Source: Takakia lepidozioides (Eukaryota; Streptophyta; Takakiopsida; Takakiales; Takakiaceae). From it: 64,000 bases of DNA. The translations under genes and the position numbers were made by a program. The notes under the pieces were generated by a model. That model saw nothing but the letters and a program-made list of their open reading frames with translations, had not been told where the DNA came from and did no database searches. The stretch is from contig CM060731.1 in assembly GCA_030704615.1 (NCBI GenBank), forward strand, positions 17,236,001 through 17,300,000. Direction: 5' to 3'. This document shows, piece by piece, positions 22,901 through 36,618 of the stretch (positions are counted from its first letter, which is position 1; the number at the start of each line of letters is the position of its first letter).

Positions 22901-25900
22901 TCTTAGTCCATTTCAAACTTGGGCAAACTTGGACTTAGTCAAATCTCCAGACTTAGATTTGACTAAGTGTGGGTCACACCGAGTGGAGTTACACTTCCCG
23001 CCGTGTAACCCTAAGTGGAATTATACTCCGCACCGTGGAATCCCGACTGGAGTTTTCACTCCTTCTCTACCATTGTCACGTCCCGTACTAAAATTACACT
23101 ACCTTCAGTTCCGTGTTATTCTTAAGACTGGGTGAGGATTAAGATTCAATATGTTGGAGACCAGCCTACCGTCTTATCAAAGATCGCATGCGTATTAACT
23201 TCATACAGCATTCCTAGTATTCTCCATTTTATGCGTTGTTTTTCTTTTTGCAGTACTAATATTTTTGGATTATTAACGATGTTGATAACATTTCATTTTC
23301 ATTATGAATTTGTTTGATTTTATAGATGTGTAGTTACAAAATATTAGGGTATCTACATTTTTAGCTGTCCAAAATATAGACAAGAGACAAAAATTCGATC
23401 ATAAGAGTTTTGACATTTCATTAACTATTACCATTATCATATTTACATGTACTATCATACAATATTAGTAAATTGAAACGTGCTTACCACGAAATCAAAG
23501 TAAAATTTGGAAGTGCTATGATATTTACATTGAATATGTGGACAACCCAAAGTAAGTAAGTAAGTAAAATAATTAAAGTTTGTTTAAGGTCTAGTGAGTT
23601 TACGAAGCCTAGTACTGCTCAACACAAGAAAGAAAGAAAAAACTATTAGAGCACATTTGACCAAACTTAAGGATTTTCATATTTTAGTATTTTTTTCTGG
23701 GAAATTTGGGCAGCTTCAAGACTATACGTTGATGATGTGGCCTCCGAAACGTGGCAAAGATCGGATGACGTCTTTTTCCTTCATTGTTTTATTTTTAAAC
23801 TTTTTTTTTGGGCAATCCGGGCAGCTTTAAACAAATGATGGCGATGACATGGCAAAGGTGGCGTGGCATGGTGATGACATGGCACTATGACACCCTATTT
23901 CTGCTCTACACCCAAACTAGTTCAGCCGTCACTAGAATAACAATATTCAAATTTATATTCTTTGAAGTAGAACTCTATATTCAAACCTACAACAATACAT
24001 TGTGGACCTTCGACAATCAAGTTGTAGCCCTCTGATAATGGGCACATACCACCTCAGAAGTGGTTGTAGGTTCAATCCACCGATTGGTGTTACACCTTAG
24101 TCCTTCGAGATTAAGAAACATCATAATTTACGATTCATTCGAGGGGTGTGATATTTTTTTATAGACCTTCCAGGTGACTTGTGGTTTGACTAGAAAAAAA
24201 TCAATATTTTCTTCAAACCTATTTTAGTGGAGTTGATGATTTATATACGAGTGTAAGTTGTTCATGAATTTGTTGGTTGATATGCAGTGCCTTACAGATG
24301 TTATATTATGGAGGTCTTCAGTGCAAGTGTATTGTTTAATACCCTTGTTTTGATAGATTGGATGATTTAAGAACTCATCAATGTGCAGGATCATGTGTCA
24401 GTTCATACATCATTTAGGAGTTGTTACATGGAACTAATGTGGCCATATATAATATTTTTGAATTGATTTATTCTGATATAACGTGACACCATGGGCGTCA
24501 CTCTTTAAAAATATTATTTTAACACACAGTTTCCTTTACATCAGCTGCTTTTCAGAAAATAGCCAGGTGACTGGCATAGACCACCTTAACCATGGAAGCT
24601 GTTGAGTCAGATTCAGCAAGGCCTGCAGGGGGTTGTTGTCGTTGTAGTGCATCCAATGTTAGCCGCCAGTCATAGACTACATTCTGCGAATTAATGTGAC
24701 TAAACAATACACTATGAAATTCAACATACAACCAACATCAGGTAAAATGAAAACTTGGAAACAGACAAATATTTAGGTTATGTCCATCTGCCAAGGTGGA
24801 CTCAAAATAGAAAGACCAGAGTCATAACATAAAGTTGATTTGAATAAACAGAACATAATGTCTTAGGGGCTTCACATAAGATATGGTAACCCTCAATGTT
24901 ATTCAAATTTACTACCAAGTAAGGTTTGCCCTAACAACGTCGATGAAGCAGCCATGTCTACTTCTGGGGAGCCTACAACATTTTACAAATGTCACATAAT
25001 GTTGCATTGAACAAGTACAAAGAAGAGAAGGGGAGCGAACAAAAATGCGCAGTATCAAAGCAGAGTAACAATATCCCAAGTTAGTGTGCACGGCCACCGG
25101 CCATGAAGAACCCAAATCTACTAGTCCTGGCAAGCTAGCAACATTTTCGATTGAGCAAGCCTAGTGGTAATTTGAAGAATCCAAAGGAAGAGATGGGGAG
25201 GAAAGAATCGCATACAATCGTCAAAGGAAAGTAAAACCACTTGTCTCTAAGTAACTAAGTAATCTAGCAGACGTGCATTCTGTTTTACAGGGGCTTCAAT
25301 GAGCATGGCAACTGTGGGATTCTTTGTCCTGAGACGACAAAGTCGATACAGTATGAAATAGAGCACACAGTAGGCAGCATGAAGGGAAAACCAATGCTCT
25401 ATAATCATTATGAAGAAATTCCGGATGGTTCGGACGATATGTACCATTTAGAAAAGAACGTTGTCTAAAAGACCTTACAAATGTCCTAACCCTCACTGTT
25501 ATTCATACTTCGTTCAATATAAGATGCCCTGCCATTGTATATGAAGCATCGAAGGCTGCTTCTGGCCAGCCAACAACATGTCAATTTTCAATGGAGTAAA
25601 CATAATGTTGATTTGAACAAACACAACGAGGAGAAAGGGAAGAAACAAAAGTAGATATTTTTCTTTTGTTTGGAATTGGTTGCTACTTCATGCGACATCA
25701 CAGAGGTGCACTGAAATGCTACGGCATACGTGTTGCAATAAAGCTTGGGAGGGGTATTTTAATTCGACCCCTTGACGTCGCATTAACTCTAAAACTATGC
25801 TATGTTTTATGGGTGACATTGTTTTCATGGCCAACAATCCTCTTGAAAAACGGGTTTAGCGTCCTTTTGCATAGCTGTAAAATTATCCACTGCACAATAG

Positions 25901-28269
25901 TGAGGTATTTGACCAAACTTGACGAATGATTATTAGTTGTTAGATTTGTTTGGACATATGATGCACTGCATTATGGATGTTCTAGCAAAAATAGGTTCTC
26001 AAGGATTTTTTTTTCTCTCAACGCAATTCACAGACTCAAGATACTTTCAAACAAACTTTATTGTTTCATCACTCTTGCACATTGTTTTCAAACAAAAGAT
26101 GGTCCTGCCAATGTTACTAGTATCATTTATTTCTTCTTGGGGGTGAGAGAAGTACATGTGTGCAAGTTTGAGCTAATTTCGAGGCACCGAAGCAATGTCA
26201 TTCCAAGCTATGATTTGCTTCATAATTGTCAGCTAGAATTTAATTGTTTTATATCAATATCAACCAAGGCCACATGATTCATTTTATTTCTAACTAGGAT
26301 GATTAGAACGAAGAAAGCTTGGGTTGACAATGTTCTTTTAGCTGCAATTCTAATGTACTCATTCCTTAGTAACCTCAAGCATTGCAACATTAGAAGTTTT
26401 GGCTACTTGCAACTTGGGACAATAATGCTGAATTCGATTCTTGATTCTATTAGTTACTCTAACACACAAAAGCTGAGGGGGAGAGGCATGGTGTTACATA
26501 TGTCATGACTTCAATTGTTTATATGTGGATTTGGTGAGATCTATGACATCTAAGAACAAAACTATTGTGGTAGGCCGACCCTATGACAAGAGACAAACCT
26601 AACGCCATCAATATTAAGACTCTTAACTTATATGTGTACGACGACTCTCTACGTCTGACATGTAAAGATTGTCAATTATAGAGATATCCAGACATGCACG
26701 TGTATATCTCCTATGACTTAAACATAGGGGGCTATACCAACTATCAGGCATGCGCTTAAGGCCTCGTTGATGAGGAAGAGTGTTGGAAGTTCAGCTCAGT
26801 CCCACTACATCAACGTGCCAACAAATGTCATCTTGCTCGCGGAGAAATGAGGGGGAAGGTTCCCTGCTTCATCCACCACCTCCTGCAAAGGGGAAGACAA
26901 CGCTACTGATGAATTGATAGTCTTGCACGTACTTTGGCGGTGCATTACACCAAGGCGCGGTTGCTCCAAACGCTGGAACCCACTGGTCACGTTGTGCCCT
27001 TAACATCCTTTCTCTTTGGGTATTGTCTGGTAACCATATATTATCAAGCCACTATAATCTGAGACTTTGTGGGCTAGGATGCAAATTGTCAACGCAAAGA
27101 AAAGAGGAAGATGGAGACGGAAGCAGGAGAATTAGTTCCAAAGTTACGATGAGGCTTTCTTCAACCTACACCATGAGTGCGATGAAGAAAATGATGACAT
27201 GCTTGAGGAACTTAAACGACATAAACCCATGTGAGGATTTCACCTAATGTCAATTGGTAATTGGTTAGAGTCGTAAGGAATGCTGAATAGGGAGAAAGAG
27301 TGAGAGGTCGAGAGTAAAGAATATCGATATGAATGAGTTGAACTTATAGCATGACTTGTTCAGTGCACATCTGCGACCAAATCAATCAAGCTGCAAAAGC
27401 AATGATATGTTATGGAAGATAATTAGGCAACTCGTGCTAATGTATATATATGGCTCAAGAGATTTAGGCTAATAACCACGACAAACGAATCACCTGCAAT
27501 ACTATATTCCATGTAAGAGTGCACAAAGTTTTTCCTCCTAATCATCAGTATCCATCTTTACCAAACATGATGTGTGAGAGATCTATTTTTTGCAAATGTG
27601 TAAGATTGTGACAAAGAATATAACCAATTCTGTGGAATTATAAATAGTTGTTTGGATCTACGATGTAATGCATTATATGTATTATAGAAAAATAAACCAA
27701 GTTCTCAAGACTTTTTAAAATTCTCCTAGCATTATTCATAGATGTATATGCATAGAGATACACACTCAACCTGTTCTCAAATGAGCATTCGTTGTTTCAT
27801 CACTCAGCTTACACATTATTTTCATCAAAAAGAAGATTCCGCTTCGAGAAATAGTCATATCTCTTACATTTCTATGGCCTGGTAGAGTTAAAATCATTAT
27901 ACATAATTTCAGAATTTTAATACTAGTGTACTCAAGTTTGTCCATTTATCATAGGCCCCACCTCAATGGTTTGATCTCCTGAGGCAATAGATCTCACTAA
28001 ATCTATATATGAACATTCCAAAGCCAGTATAATTAACACACCCATAGCTACCAAAAATAAATACATATAAATAAATAAAAATTAATAAAAATTCAATAGA
28101 CCTTCTGGATCAAGTGACACTACAGATTACGTTTGTTGTGGCAAGTGTCCATATTTGTTTCAAAGGTTACATGTCAAAGGGGAGCCTACAACCCATTCTT
28201 TCAAAAGCCAAAAAATGACCGTCTACTTTGATGTTGTGTAGAAAAAAAATCAGCAAAAAAATGGTTATA
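22901..28269. other. AT-rich intergenic region, no gene seen
   Basis: There are no long or family-like frames on either strand. Three degenerate 30-40-bp units lie at about 22977-23066 (TGGAGTTACACTTCC, TGGAATTATACTCC, TGGAGTTTTCACTCC). Similar words (TTGTTTCATCACTC, then CACATT-TTTTCA) near 26060 and 27795 suggest an old interspersed repeat pair. The rest shows nothing I can name. Confidence 0.45.
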
Positions 28270-28556
28270 TGTATTTATTTTATTTTCTTAAAGAACAGGG
28301 GACAGGGACCTGGAGCCACTTTATTGAAGATTATTTTGTGGAAAAAAATTAAAACCCCTTGAACACCATAAGGCACACACACCGTAATCAGTTTTTTTTT
28401 TTTTTTTTTTTTTGAAACAACAGGGGGATTATAGACCTGGTGAACTTTTATTATAAAGTTTGTGGGGGAAAAAGCCCTTACAATTTATGTAGTATTATTC
28501 GGGGGAAAAAATTAAAACCCAATAGACGCCATAAGGCACACACACCGTAATCAGTG
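28270..28556 (-). repeat. Two tandem LINE-like 3' tails
   Basis: Two neighbouring units each start (plus-strand view) with a T-run and AACAGGGG, contain a reversed AATAAA-type signal, and end with the identical 23-bp string beginning AAGGCACACACACCG. The second starts with a run of about 22 T. The layout fits tandem or nested insertions of LINE 3' ends in minus orientation. Confidence 0.55.
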
Positions 28557-30636
28557 AAGAAAGATCTTGGCAGTCGGATAAACTTTGCCACCCTCGGAAG
28601 CAGGGGTGTGGATGACACTGAAATGAAACTTAAGGGGACCAGATCAAGATGATTAGGACCAGTATCTAACCATAATGAGCCTAATCCAACCAGGAGGAGT
28701 CCTAGGGATTAGCAACGATTAGAAACCCCAGAATTATTGGTGCTCAACGATAGCTAAGCTTGGAGGCGTTCGCCGAAGTCTTCAGGTATTTTTTAAGTGC
28801 GGAAAGAGAATTCTTAGAGATAAGTAAGAAATTAATAAAAAATTGTTTGTTTGTTTTTTGGTTTTATGAGGGGGCTTCAAAAGTGTTGGGCCATGCACAA
28901 GCCATAGTTCCAACCCATTATATAAATAAACAGATTGACACATCAAACGAGTGTGCAATGAATCACCCCTTCAAAACAGGGGGGATGCCTATGCTTGAAA
29001 GGAGGCTGTACTTCCACTAACTCGGATGACATCATACATATGTATATGGGGGGATGGTTCCAAGTAGACCATCCAATCGTCCTTCCTAAAATCATCCCAC
29101 CAACCACACAAGTTGACCTACGACATAATAACATCTTTCCCATTATTGGATGAACAAATGTGTGAGGCTGCGGACCCCACCAGAAAATCTTTGACAATGG
29201 TCTTGGGACACTACAAAAATCAGCTTGCAAAAAAGCTCAAGGGGCATTTTGCGACCTAAGCTTTCTAGATGGAACATGCACGGAGCAAGGAGCGCCACAA
29301 ACTACTTTTGTCAGGTAAAAACACAAAACAATTTTACAAACTGATATGGATCAATGTATATGCATCCTAAAATTCAATATCATCATTGTTGTCCTCTAGA
29401 CAATTATTTATCAGGTGGACCGAGCTAGAGCAGCAGAGAAGGAAGGCCGAACAAGCCTTTGTGGTGGGCCTTTGTGGTGGAGCTAGAAATAGAGGGGTGG
29501 GGCCGATGAGGTACAAGCAAGGCAAGCATTGCGGTGGGCTTGAGCTGGTTGAAGCAAGGACAAGTAGGGCACACCTGAAGGTTGAAGCAAGGCTCCAGCG
29601 AGTTGGAAAGAGGGCTAGGGTGCAAGCTTGACATGGGTAATGATTTACCCGCCAGCGGACATACATTTTGAGCTCACACTTACTTCCCAGGAAAGTCACT
29701 CTCTATCACTTGTATAGGGCACGTGAGATAAATGGGTATTTTGTAAGGGGGTATTACTTTTATTTTGGGTATTTTTTAGTACCCTATAATTACCATAATT
29801 TTGTAATGTTGATATGCTATTTTAATTTTAATTTTTTTTTGTTTCAAACGAATATTAGACACCCTATATTAATAATACATTTTTTTTTTCCCAAAACAAT
29901 TGGTTTTATTTTTTGGTTGAAATAAATTCATTCAAAGCATTCGCATCATCACCATTCAAGGTAAAAACATCCTGCACTCTATCGAAAGTCATAGTGACTG
30001 AAATAATAACTGAGTCTACATTTATCCACTTATTGTCGGTATGATTATATTTGAATTTAAATTGTCATCTAGATTTTGAGGAAGCTAAATACAAACATTT
30101 GTATCATCCCCCTAAGCTACATACAAACATGTATCCTCCCCCTAAAAATATGTATATATTTTGGAAATTTTCCATAGGTATTATCTCAACCCTATAGTAA
30201 TCTTAAGAAAAAATTAAAATGAGTCATTATTTTAGAGCCTATATTAATTTAAATTCCCTGATCACAATATAATGTACCCTTTATTAATATTAAATATTTT
30301 ATAATTTTAATCTCTTCAAAATAAATTGCACCCTATATTCTTTTGCACGTCGGTTGGAAATATTTGGAAGTGACTTCCCCGGGACTTACTTACCTTTGAA
30401 TTAGGATATATCCACACCACAATACTCTGGATATATATAAGATAAGGATATGAGGGCTTTGCAGCCTGGCAGCATAATTCCAGACTTAATTGCTGGTCTC
30501 AGCATGTGTCTTGGCAGCTATGTCTTCATACCTGATTACATGCATAATATATTAATTACCCTATGGCTATATTTCAATTTTGGTGCAGGTTGGTAAGGTA
30601 AGAACAAACGTTGGGTTTGGTTTTAGTTAAACTAGG
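28557..30636. other. Intergenic; possible AT-rich MITE at about 29680-30395
   Basis: No gene is called. Near 29690 the string CTTCCCAGGAAAGTCACT and near 30372 its approximate inverse (AAGTGACTTCCCCGGGA) could be terminal inverted repeats. They would bound about 700 bp of AT-rich DNA with several ACCCTATA words. A target duplication is not evident. Confidence 0.3.
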
Positions 30637-31110
30637 GTAGCCTGCGCCGTTGGCCTAAATGTCCAATGTCATCTAAGTCCAAGTGCAATCCTCTCTCTAT
30701 CCAAGTGCGTCTCCTGTGGTCTCCTATGTCGAGGCCCAAATGCGACCTCTAGGGTAGCATGTGCCGTGGGCCCAAGTGTCAAGTGTCATCTAAGTCCAAG
30801 TGTAAGATCTTCTATGTATCCGAGTGCGTGTCCTATGTCAAGGCCCAAGTGCAACCCCTAAGATAGCATGTACCTTTGGCCCATGTGTGAAGAATTGAAA
30901 ATCTAAGACCAAGTGCAATTTCCTATGTATCTCATGCGTCTCCTATGTTGAGGCCCAAGTGCGACCTCTAGTGTATCCTATGCCGTTGGCCCATGTGTGA
31001 AGAATTAGAATCTAAGTCCAAGTGCAATCTCCTATGTATCCAAGTGCGTCTCCTATGTCGAGGCCCAAATGCGACCTCTAGGATAGTCTGTGCTGTCGGC
31101 CCAAGTATCC
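30637..31110. repeat. Minisatellite, about four and a half units of roughly 110 bp
   Basis: Units begin near 30637, 30751, 30869, 30968 and 31079 with TAGGGTAGCNTGTGCCGT-like sequence. Each then carries GGCCCAAGTG, TCTAAGTCCAAGTGCAA, CTCCTATGTATCC and CTATGTCGAGGCCCAA. Units differ by substitutions and small indels, so the array is old. Confidence 0.85.
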
Positions 31111-31119
31111 AATGTCATC

Positions 31120-31400
31120 TAAGTCATCTAAGTCTAATAATTATTTTTCCACAGAGCCTACGACCAGATTTGAATCGGAGACCTTTCCCTTTGTATCTCT
31201 CTTGTCGAGGCTCCAACCATTGTCCCAAGAATGCCCACTTTGCTATTTTTCGGGAATTTCCAGCAACCCAAAGTACTTGAAATTCCACATCTCCCACACC
31301 GTATAAGGTCCAAAAATCATGAGACCAAGCCCGTGCACCTCTCCTCGTCGAGGGCTTTCCAATGGTACCAAGCACCAGAGCAAAACAAAACAAAACAAAA
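31120..31400 (-). mobile_element. Possible tRNA-derived SINE fragment
   Basis: On the minus strand TGGTTGGAGCC (box A-like) is followed about 38 bases later by GATTCAAATC (box B-like), as in RNA polymerase III promoters. There is no second copy or A-tail in the window, so this is weak. Confidence 0.3.
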
Positions 31401-31499
31401 CAAACTGGCTTCTTTCATATATTGATGATTATACCTGATATACCGGGAAGGTATTATATCATGGTATGTGATATATGGCTCTCATTTTAGATTAATTGG

Positions 31500-32320
31500 G
31501 TCTTTAAGTTTCACCTGTGCGCCAGGCAGCGCACGGACGCACGAACATCCCCGACTTCGTCTGCAACCACCCGGTGGGTTTGCTTGCGGTCTGGGTTGCC
31601 CCACCACAGAACCCAACAGGGCCTGAATCAATCGTGGTATCTTTGGCGTTACAGGGAGTTTTTCGGGCTCAAGGGTGGGGATGCTCATGCTCTATCTTGT
31701 TGTGCACTCCATCCCTTGCAACGGATACGCCCATGCTCCCCATTTTTGTTTATTATACCCGGATCCACAAGATATTAAATTTTAAAGTTTGACAAGTTTA
31801 TCGGAGTGAGGCTCTATTTAATAATTTCTTTTTTTAATATGATCATTGAGGAGAAGAAAACATGGTCCTACACCATGTGTGCAGTTCTTTCCAGGGTAGA
31901 ATGGCGACAAAGGCAGCTTTCCAAGACTTTGATATCTCGTGGGATAAGAGCATCCCCACCCTACACTGAACCCAACACGCCAACGGAATATCAGGGTATA
32001 CAGTTTCAAGGTGGATGGGAAAACGTCCACACCCTTGCACTGAACCCTATATCCCATGAAAAGCGGGCACTGAATATCCTTCTGTGCACTAAACCCGAAC
32101 GCCGTATTCAGCACCCCGAATACGCCCCTGAATCCAAACGTGACCATGCCCAGAGTCTAGCGTGTGCGTGTCAACATCTTGGCAGCGACCACACCCCTTC
32201 CTGCCAATGGGAGGCGAGGTGCGCGGGGATAGCGCGGGCAATTCAGGGGCAAGGGTGTGCGCGAGTCGGGGCTGCCTCACCACAGAACCCAACAGGCCCT
32301 GAATCGATCACGTAATTTTC
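31500..32320. repeat. Related GC-rich repeat blocks
   Basis: ACCACAGAACCCAACAGG followed by GCCTGAATC occurs at about 31603-31632 and again at 32279-32305, with a related TGAACCCAACACGCC string near 31968. Overlapping open frames here look like by-products of GC-rich repeat DNA. Confidence 0.45.
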
Positions 32321-32667
32321 ACCGCCCGTGTTTCCAACTCGTTCTTACATTATTGGAATGATTCTCTCCCCACGGAATGGAAAATCTCCAGTTGATTGGC
32401 AACGGGTGTCACCGTCGGATGATGGATTTGTAGCTAAGACTGAGCTTAAGGGCTGATTCTGTGATTTTTGTGGCTTCTGCGAGTCTTCTGCTTGGTTTCT
32501 TGACTTATCTCTTTTCACTGGTCTCCTTGCATTGGTTGTTTTTGTCTATTTTGACTCAAGGAAGTGTAACTGGTTACACTTGGTCTCGATTAACTTAAAA
32601 ACTCATGAAACGTCACCTTATAATTTTCATCCTTGTCCATCATTTTTCCATCTATTTCTACCCATAC

Positions 32668-32713
32668 CTAGGGGGCTTATTTATCATTTGCTCTGCTGCT
32701 ATTAATTTATTAA
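32668..32713 (+). repeat. 46-bp sequence repeated at 41999-42044
   Basis: The 46 bases from CCTAGGGGGCTTATTT to the run ending ATTTATTA are identical at both sites, 9.3 kb apart. The first copy lies just upstream of the large LINE, the second just before repeat copy B at 42 kb. The cause is not clear. Confidence 0.75.
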
Positions 32714-33388
32714 GGGGGGCCGATGGCGGAGCTGCGAGACGACTCCCAACGGTCGTCTCGCCCTTTCCAGAGCTTGTTTCTGGCCCTGCTCAACTCCGTA
32801 GCTACTGCAGATCACATTGTGCATCTCCACCCCATGCACAGATTTCCATTGATATATTTTTTAAGTTTTTTCCATAGTTTCTTCACGATTAGTTCCTTCA
32901 GTTGTTCATCCTATCAACCCTCGTCCTTTCATCGCTCGCACAGTTACATGCATCATCCCTAATCTGACAGCGCCCGTCTCTAACTTAAGGAGGTCACCTT
33001 CTCAAAGACCTTTCCCGCTTAATCCCCTATTCCTCGCGTTAGTTCTTCGAACCCACTTCATCAGTGGTTTTTTCCAGTGTTACAGTGTTCTTCCTTGTTT
33101 GATTAGTGCAATGGCTCCTGGGAACAACCAGTTCCGCAGCAGGGAATCAATGGAGGCTCGAAGGAGTTTCCAGAATGGACAGAGAAGACCCAACATCTCA
33201 TCTGGGACAGACTTCTACCTCGCACACCAAGAGCATTCCAGGATTGTACGACCAACGGGTCTGTAAGAAACCCCCCCCCCCCCCCCCCTCCTTTCCACTT
33301 CAGTCCTCTCTCTCCTCCCCAACCCTTCCTTAAATTTCCCAGGCTGGATTCACCTCCAACAGTTCCAAACTGCTCAAACCCACCCATT

Positions 33389-34177
33389 TTGGAAACTCCA
33401 CTTGCACAATGGGTGGAAGAAAACATTCTCAATCAAGCTGACTTGGACAGGGACTATCCAATGCTCAATATGAACATCCCAGATTTACAAAAAAGAGTTA
33501 CAACCATGGAGGAGTCCGGCATCCTCATTCACTTTCTAGGGACAAAAGTGGATAGAACCATTGTTAGAGACTGGGCTATCAAACATCTTGGCGGCCCTGG
33601 AGAACTGCGTCAACAGTTTTGCCATGAGAAGGGTCGAGGTTTCTTTTCAATCCTGTTTGAAACCCAAGAAGCAGCAAACCAGGCCTTGCTTTTCAACCCT
33701 CACACAAAGGGATACAATGTCAACATATTCCCTTGGTCATCCAAGATGGGAAACACGAATGGTAAACTTTGGGGCCCACGCATTGTCTCTGTTCCTTACA
33801 TCCCAGATCAATATCTGGTTAACTTGGCGGACATTGCGAACCATTTTGGATCATACCTTGGATGTTTGGCAGTATTTGATCCCCAAATGTGTACACAAAA
33901 CTTAAGGCAGGACCCAGCATGGAGATCAGTGACTATTGCATCACGCCTTCATGAGACTGGATGTGCCAAGTTCGTGTTGATGATGCCAGATGAGGATGTT
34001 CTGCCGCAATTTGTGAAATTGCCAATAGATGAAGATGGCAATTATTTCACGATTCAACTCATAGAAGACACTACCTATGCAGCATGCTTCAACTGTGGCC
34101 AGCTTGGCCACTTTAAAATGGACTGCCCCACAGCCAAATGCAAGCGACATCAACCCTTTGTCCCATTCAACCTTTAG
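33389..34177 (+). pseudogene. LINE ORF1 (DUF4283-like, CCHC zinc knuckle)
   Basis: This open stretch of 262 codons ends with a CCHC knuckle, CFNCGQLGHFKMDC (about residues 234-247). LINE ORF1 proteins bind the element RNA. A separate start at 33111 (MAPGNNQFRS...) is probably the true N-terminus, separated by a stop and a long C-run. Confidence 0.75.
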
Positions 34178-35898
34178 CGGCAGAAACAAGGGGTTCCCTC
34201 ATTAGCGGATGCGAATCAAAGGCAGGAAATGAGCAACCCCACCGTAGGCTCCATGCTTCCACCAAACGCTCAAGATGCCTAGGCCCTCAAAAGGTTCCCA
34301 ACGATCCTCTGCAACTCAGATCCTGTCCAAAACTTAATACTGCCAAAGGAGATAGCAGCAGGGATCCTATGCAGGCAGAATTACTGGCTCATCATCATAC
34401 GGAGGGTTTTATTTCCAAAGGGAAGGCAAAGCAGAATGAACATCAACAACTAGTGGCTACCGCAAAAAGAAAGACAAAAGTACAGGATGGACAGCAGCTG
34501 AGATCAGTCAGATTGACACTTCCAACCAGCAACTCCTTTCCTAAAATCACCACCGGCATCGCATGCAACTCCACCTTTTCCAATGCCAGTCTCCAAACCT
34601 GCTCATTCCCTCACCTGGATCTCAAGGGTTGCTCAGCATTGGAGATGGTTGAAATACCAAAGGCTTCATGCGTCACTCCTCTCATATTCCGGAAAAGTAT
34701 ACGCCCAGCTATTCTAATCACATCAGATGATTTCGAATATGTGGAATCATTGTGGAATCACTGTGGATTACTACTGCAGACATCAAACACTTCTTGCAAT
34801 CAAACCCTCCCAACAGCAGCCCTGAGACATTGTTCAAATACAAAATTCAGGAGTTCTTCCACAAGTCGCAGCCCCACTATTCACTTTCACCATTTACAAA
34901 AATCTCGTCGGGAGCATATTTGGAGGAACATCCAGGGCTAAGTGTCAAACCTTCAACATATATTCTTGCCCTTGTAGAGGATGCAGAAATCTACTCTGCA
35001 CCGCCAACAGAGGCAATTTGGACTTACCAAGAATGGTTGTCTGTTCCGGGAGGAAGCCACAGATTGCAAATCCGTAATCAGGACACATTAGTCACTAGTT
35101 CTAGCTGCTTGAAGCTCACCTGCGTTCCGAGGTTGACCACGACAATTACAGAATGGAAATTCAAAGAACCAGGGAGCACATCAACAAGAACAAGCTATTC
35201 AGATCCCCAAACAAGTCCTCGGACTCTTAGGAGGAATCAACAAATACCTCAACTCAAGAGGAAAGCAACAACTTCAACCCTGCCGTCGAAAGTCTGCAAA
35301 TATCGCCTCCACCAATACCGGTCTGCACTCAACTCATCTCCCAGGCCAGCTCGTAAGTCACCTCTCCACCAAGGGTTTTAACACCTACCCCTCTACCCTC
35401 CCCTATCCAGGTGCCCATCTCACCCTCACCATGTTTCATTTACCAGCTGCAATCAGGAAATACTAACAGAGCTGGAATTTGTGTAGTAAAAATAAGCATC
35501 TCAGCCAAAATAAGGATAGGAGACACATCCTACCGGCATGCAATTTGCCTGACAGCATTCCCTCTGGAAATCTTCCTTCGGATGGTTCTCTTCTCCAAAG
35601 ATATCTAGAGCTCCAGCACCTGTTTTTAGCTGTTTTTTTCCCAGCTAGAGTAACTACCCAGACTGTTACTATTCCACTGTTTCAAAGGAGCAGTTTCAAC
35701 CAATACCAGACATCCAATATCCATGCAGAGCTAGGGGTGTATTCATAACCATCCACAACAAAACCCGCAAAACCCCAAACAACTTCATCTGGGTCAACTC
35801 AATGCGACGGCCTAAGAATCATAGGGTAAAATTCGTATATCATACCAAAGGGCTATCAAACCTGGTTTCCAGTCCAGGCCCTCCATACCCTACCAATG

Positions 35899-36600
35899 AC
35901 CTTTAACCTTCATTCATGGAACATGAGAGGCCTTGGATAAGACCCTTCATCTCTCAAAAGGCTGAGAATCAAAACTTGGATGGTTCCCTTCCTCTCCGGT
36001 GACTCTATAATTTTTCCACAGGAACACAAGCTAGACCAGACCAAAATAGACAACCTTTCAGACTATCTATGGCCTTTAACAAACTCTCTTTGGAAACCAA
36101 CCTCTTCAGGCACCAAGGGAGGGACGACGATATTATTATCCCCCTCTTTACAACCCTTTCTTGCAGCAGAAGATATCTGGATACCTGGCAGATTGCAATT
36201 TTGCGCAATAACCCTACCCAACGCAGCTGGCTCGATTGGATTAGTGGACACTTACGCACCAAACTCATCTGCGGAAAGGTCAGATTTTTGGAGACTTCTC
36301 AATGCAAAAATGAAAGATCAACTAAACATAGACAGCTGGATTGTAGTAGGTGATCTTAATATGGTTGAAGTCTAGGAGGATAGGCGAGGGGCTAGAACCT
36401 TCAACCCAAATCCAGAGGAGATGGACCAATGGTTCAATTGTGCTCAAACACATAGTCTCAAGGAGGCAGCACCTATTTTCGGTCAAGCATCCAATATCAC
36501 CTTTACATGGACCAACAATAGAACCGTCACCGACCTTAGTATGGCTCGTCTTGACAGAGCTTACATTTCCCTCAATTTGGTATAATTATCTAAAAGAGCC
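35899..36600 (+). pseudogene. LINE endonuclease domain (ORF2 start)
   Basis: The start SWNMRGLG matches the N-terminal motif of plant LINE apurinic-type endonucleases. Later landmarks are QEHKLDQ, VVGDLNM (GDxN active-site motif) and, across the next frame, FDHAPI (variant of the SDHxPI motif). In-frame stops show it is dead. Confidence 0.75.
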
Positions 36601-36618
36601 CCGCAGGAACCCATTCCC

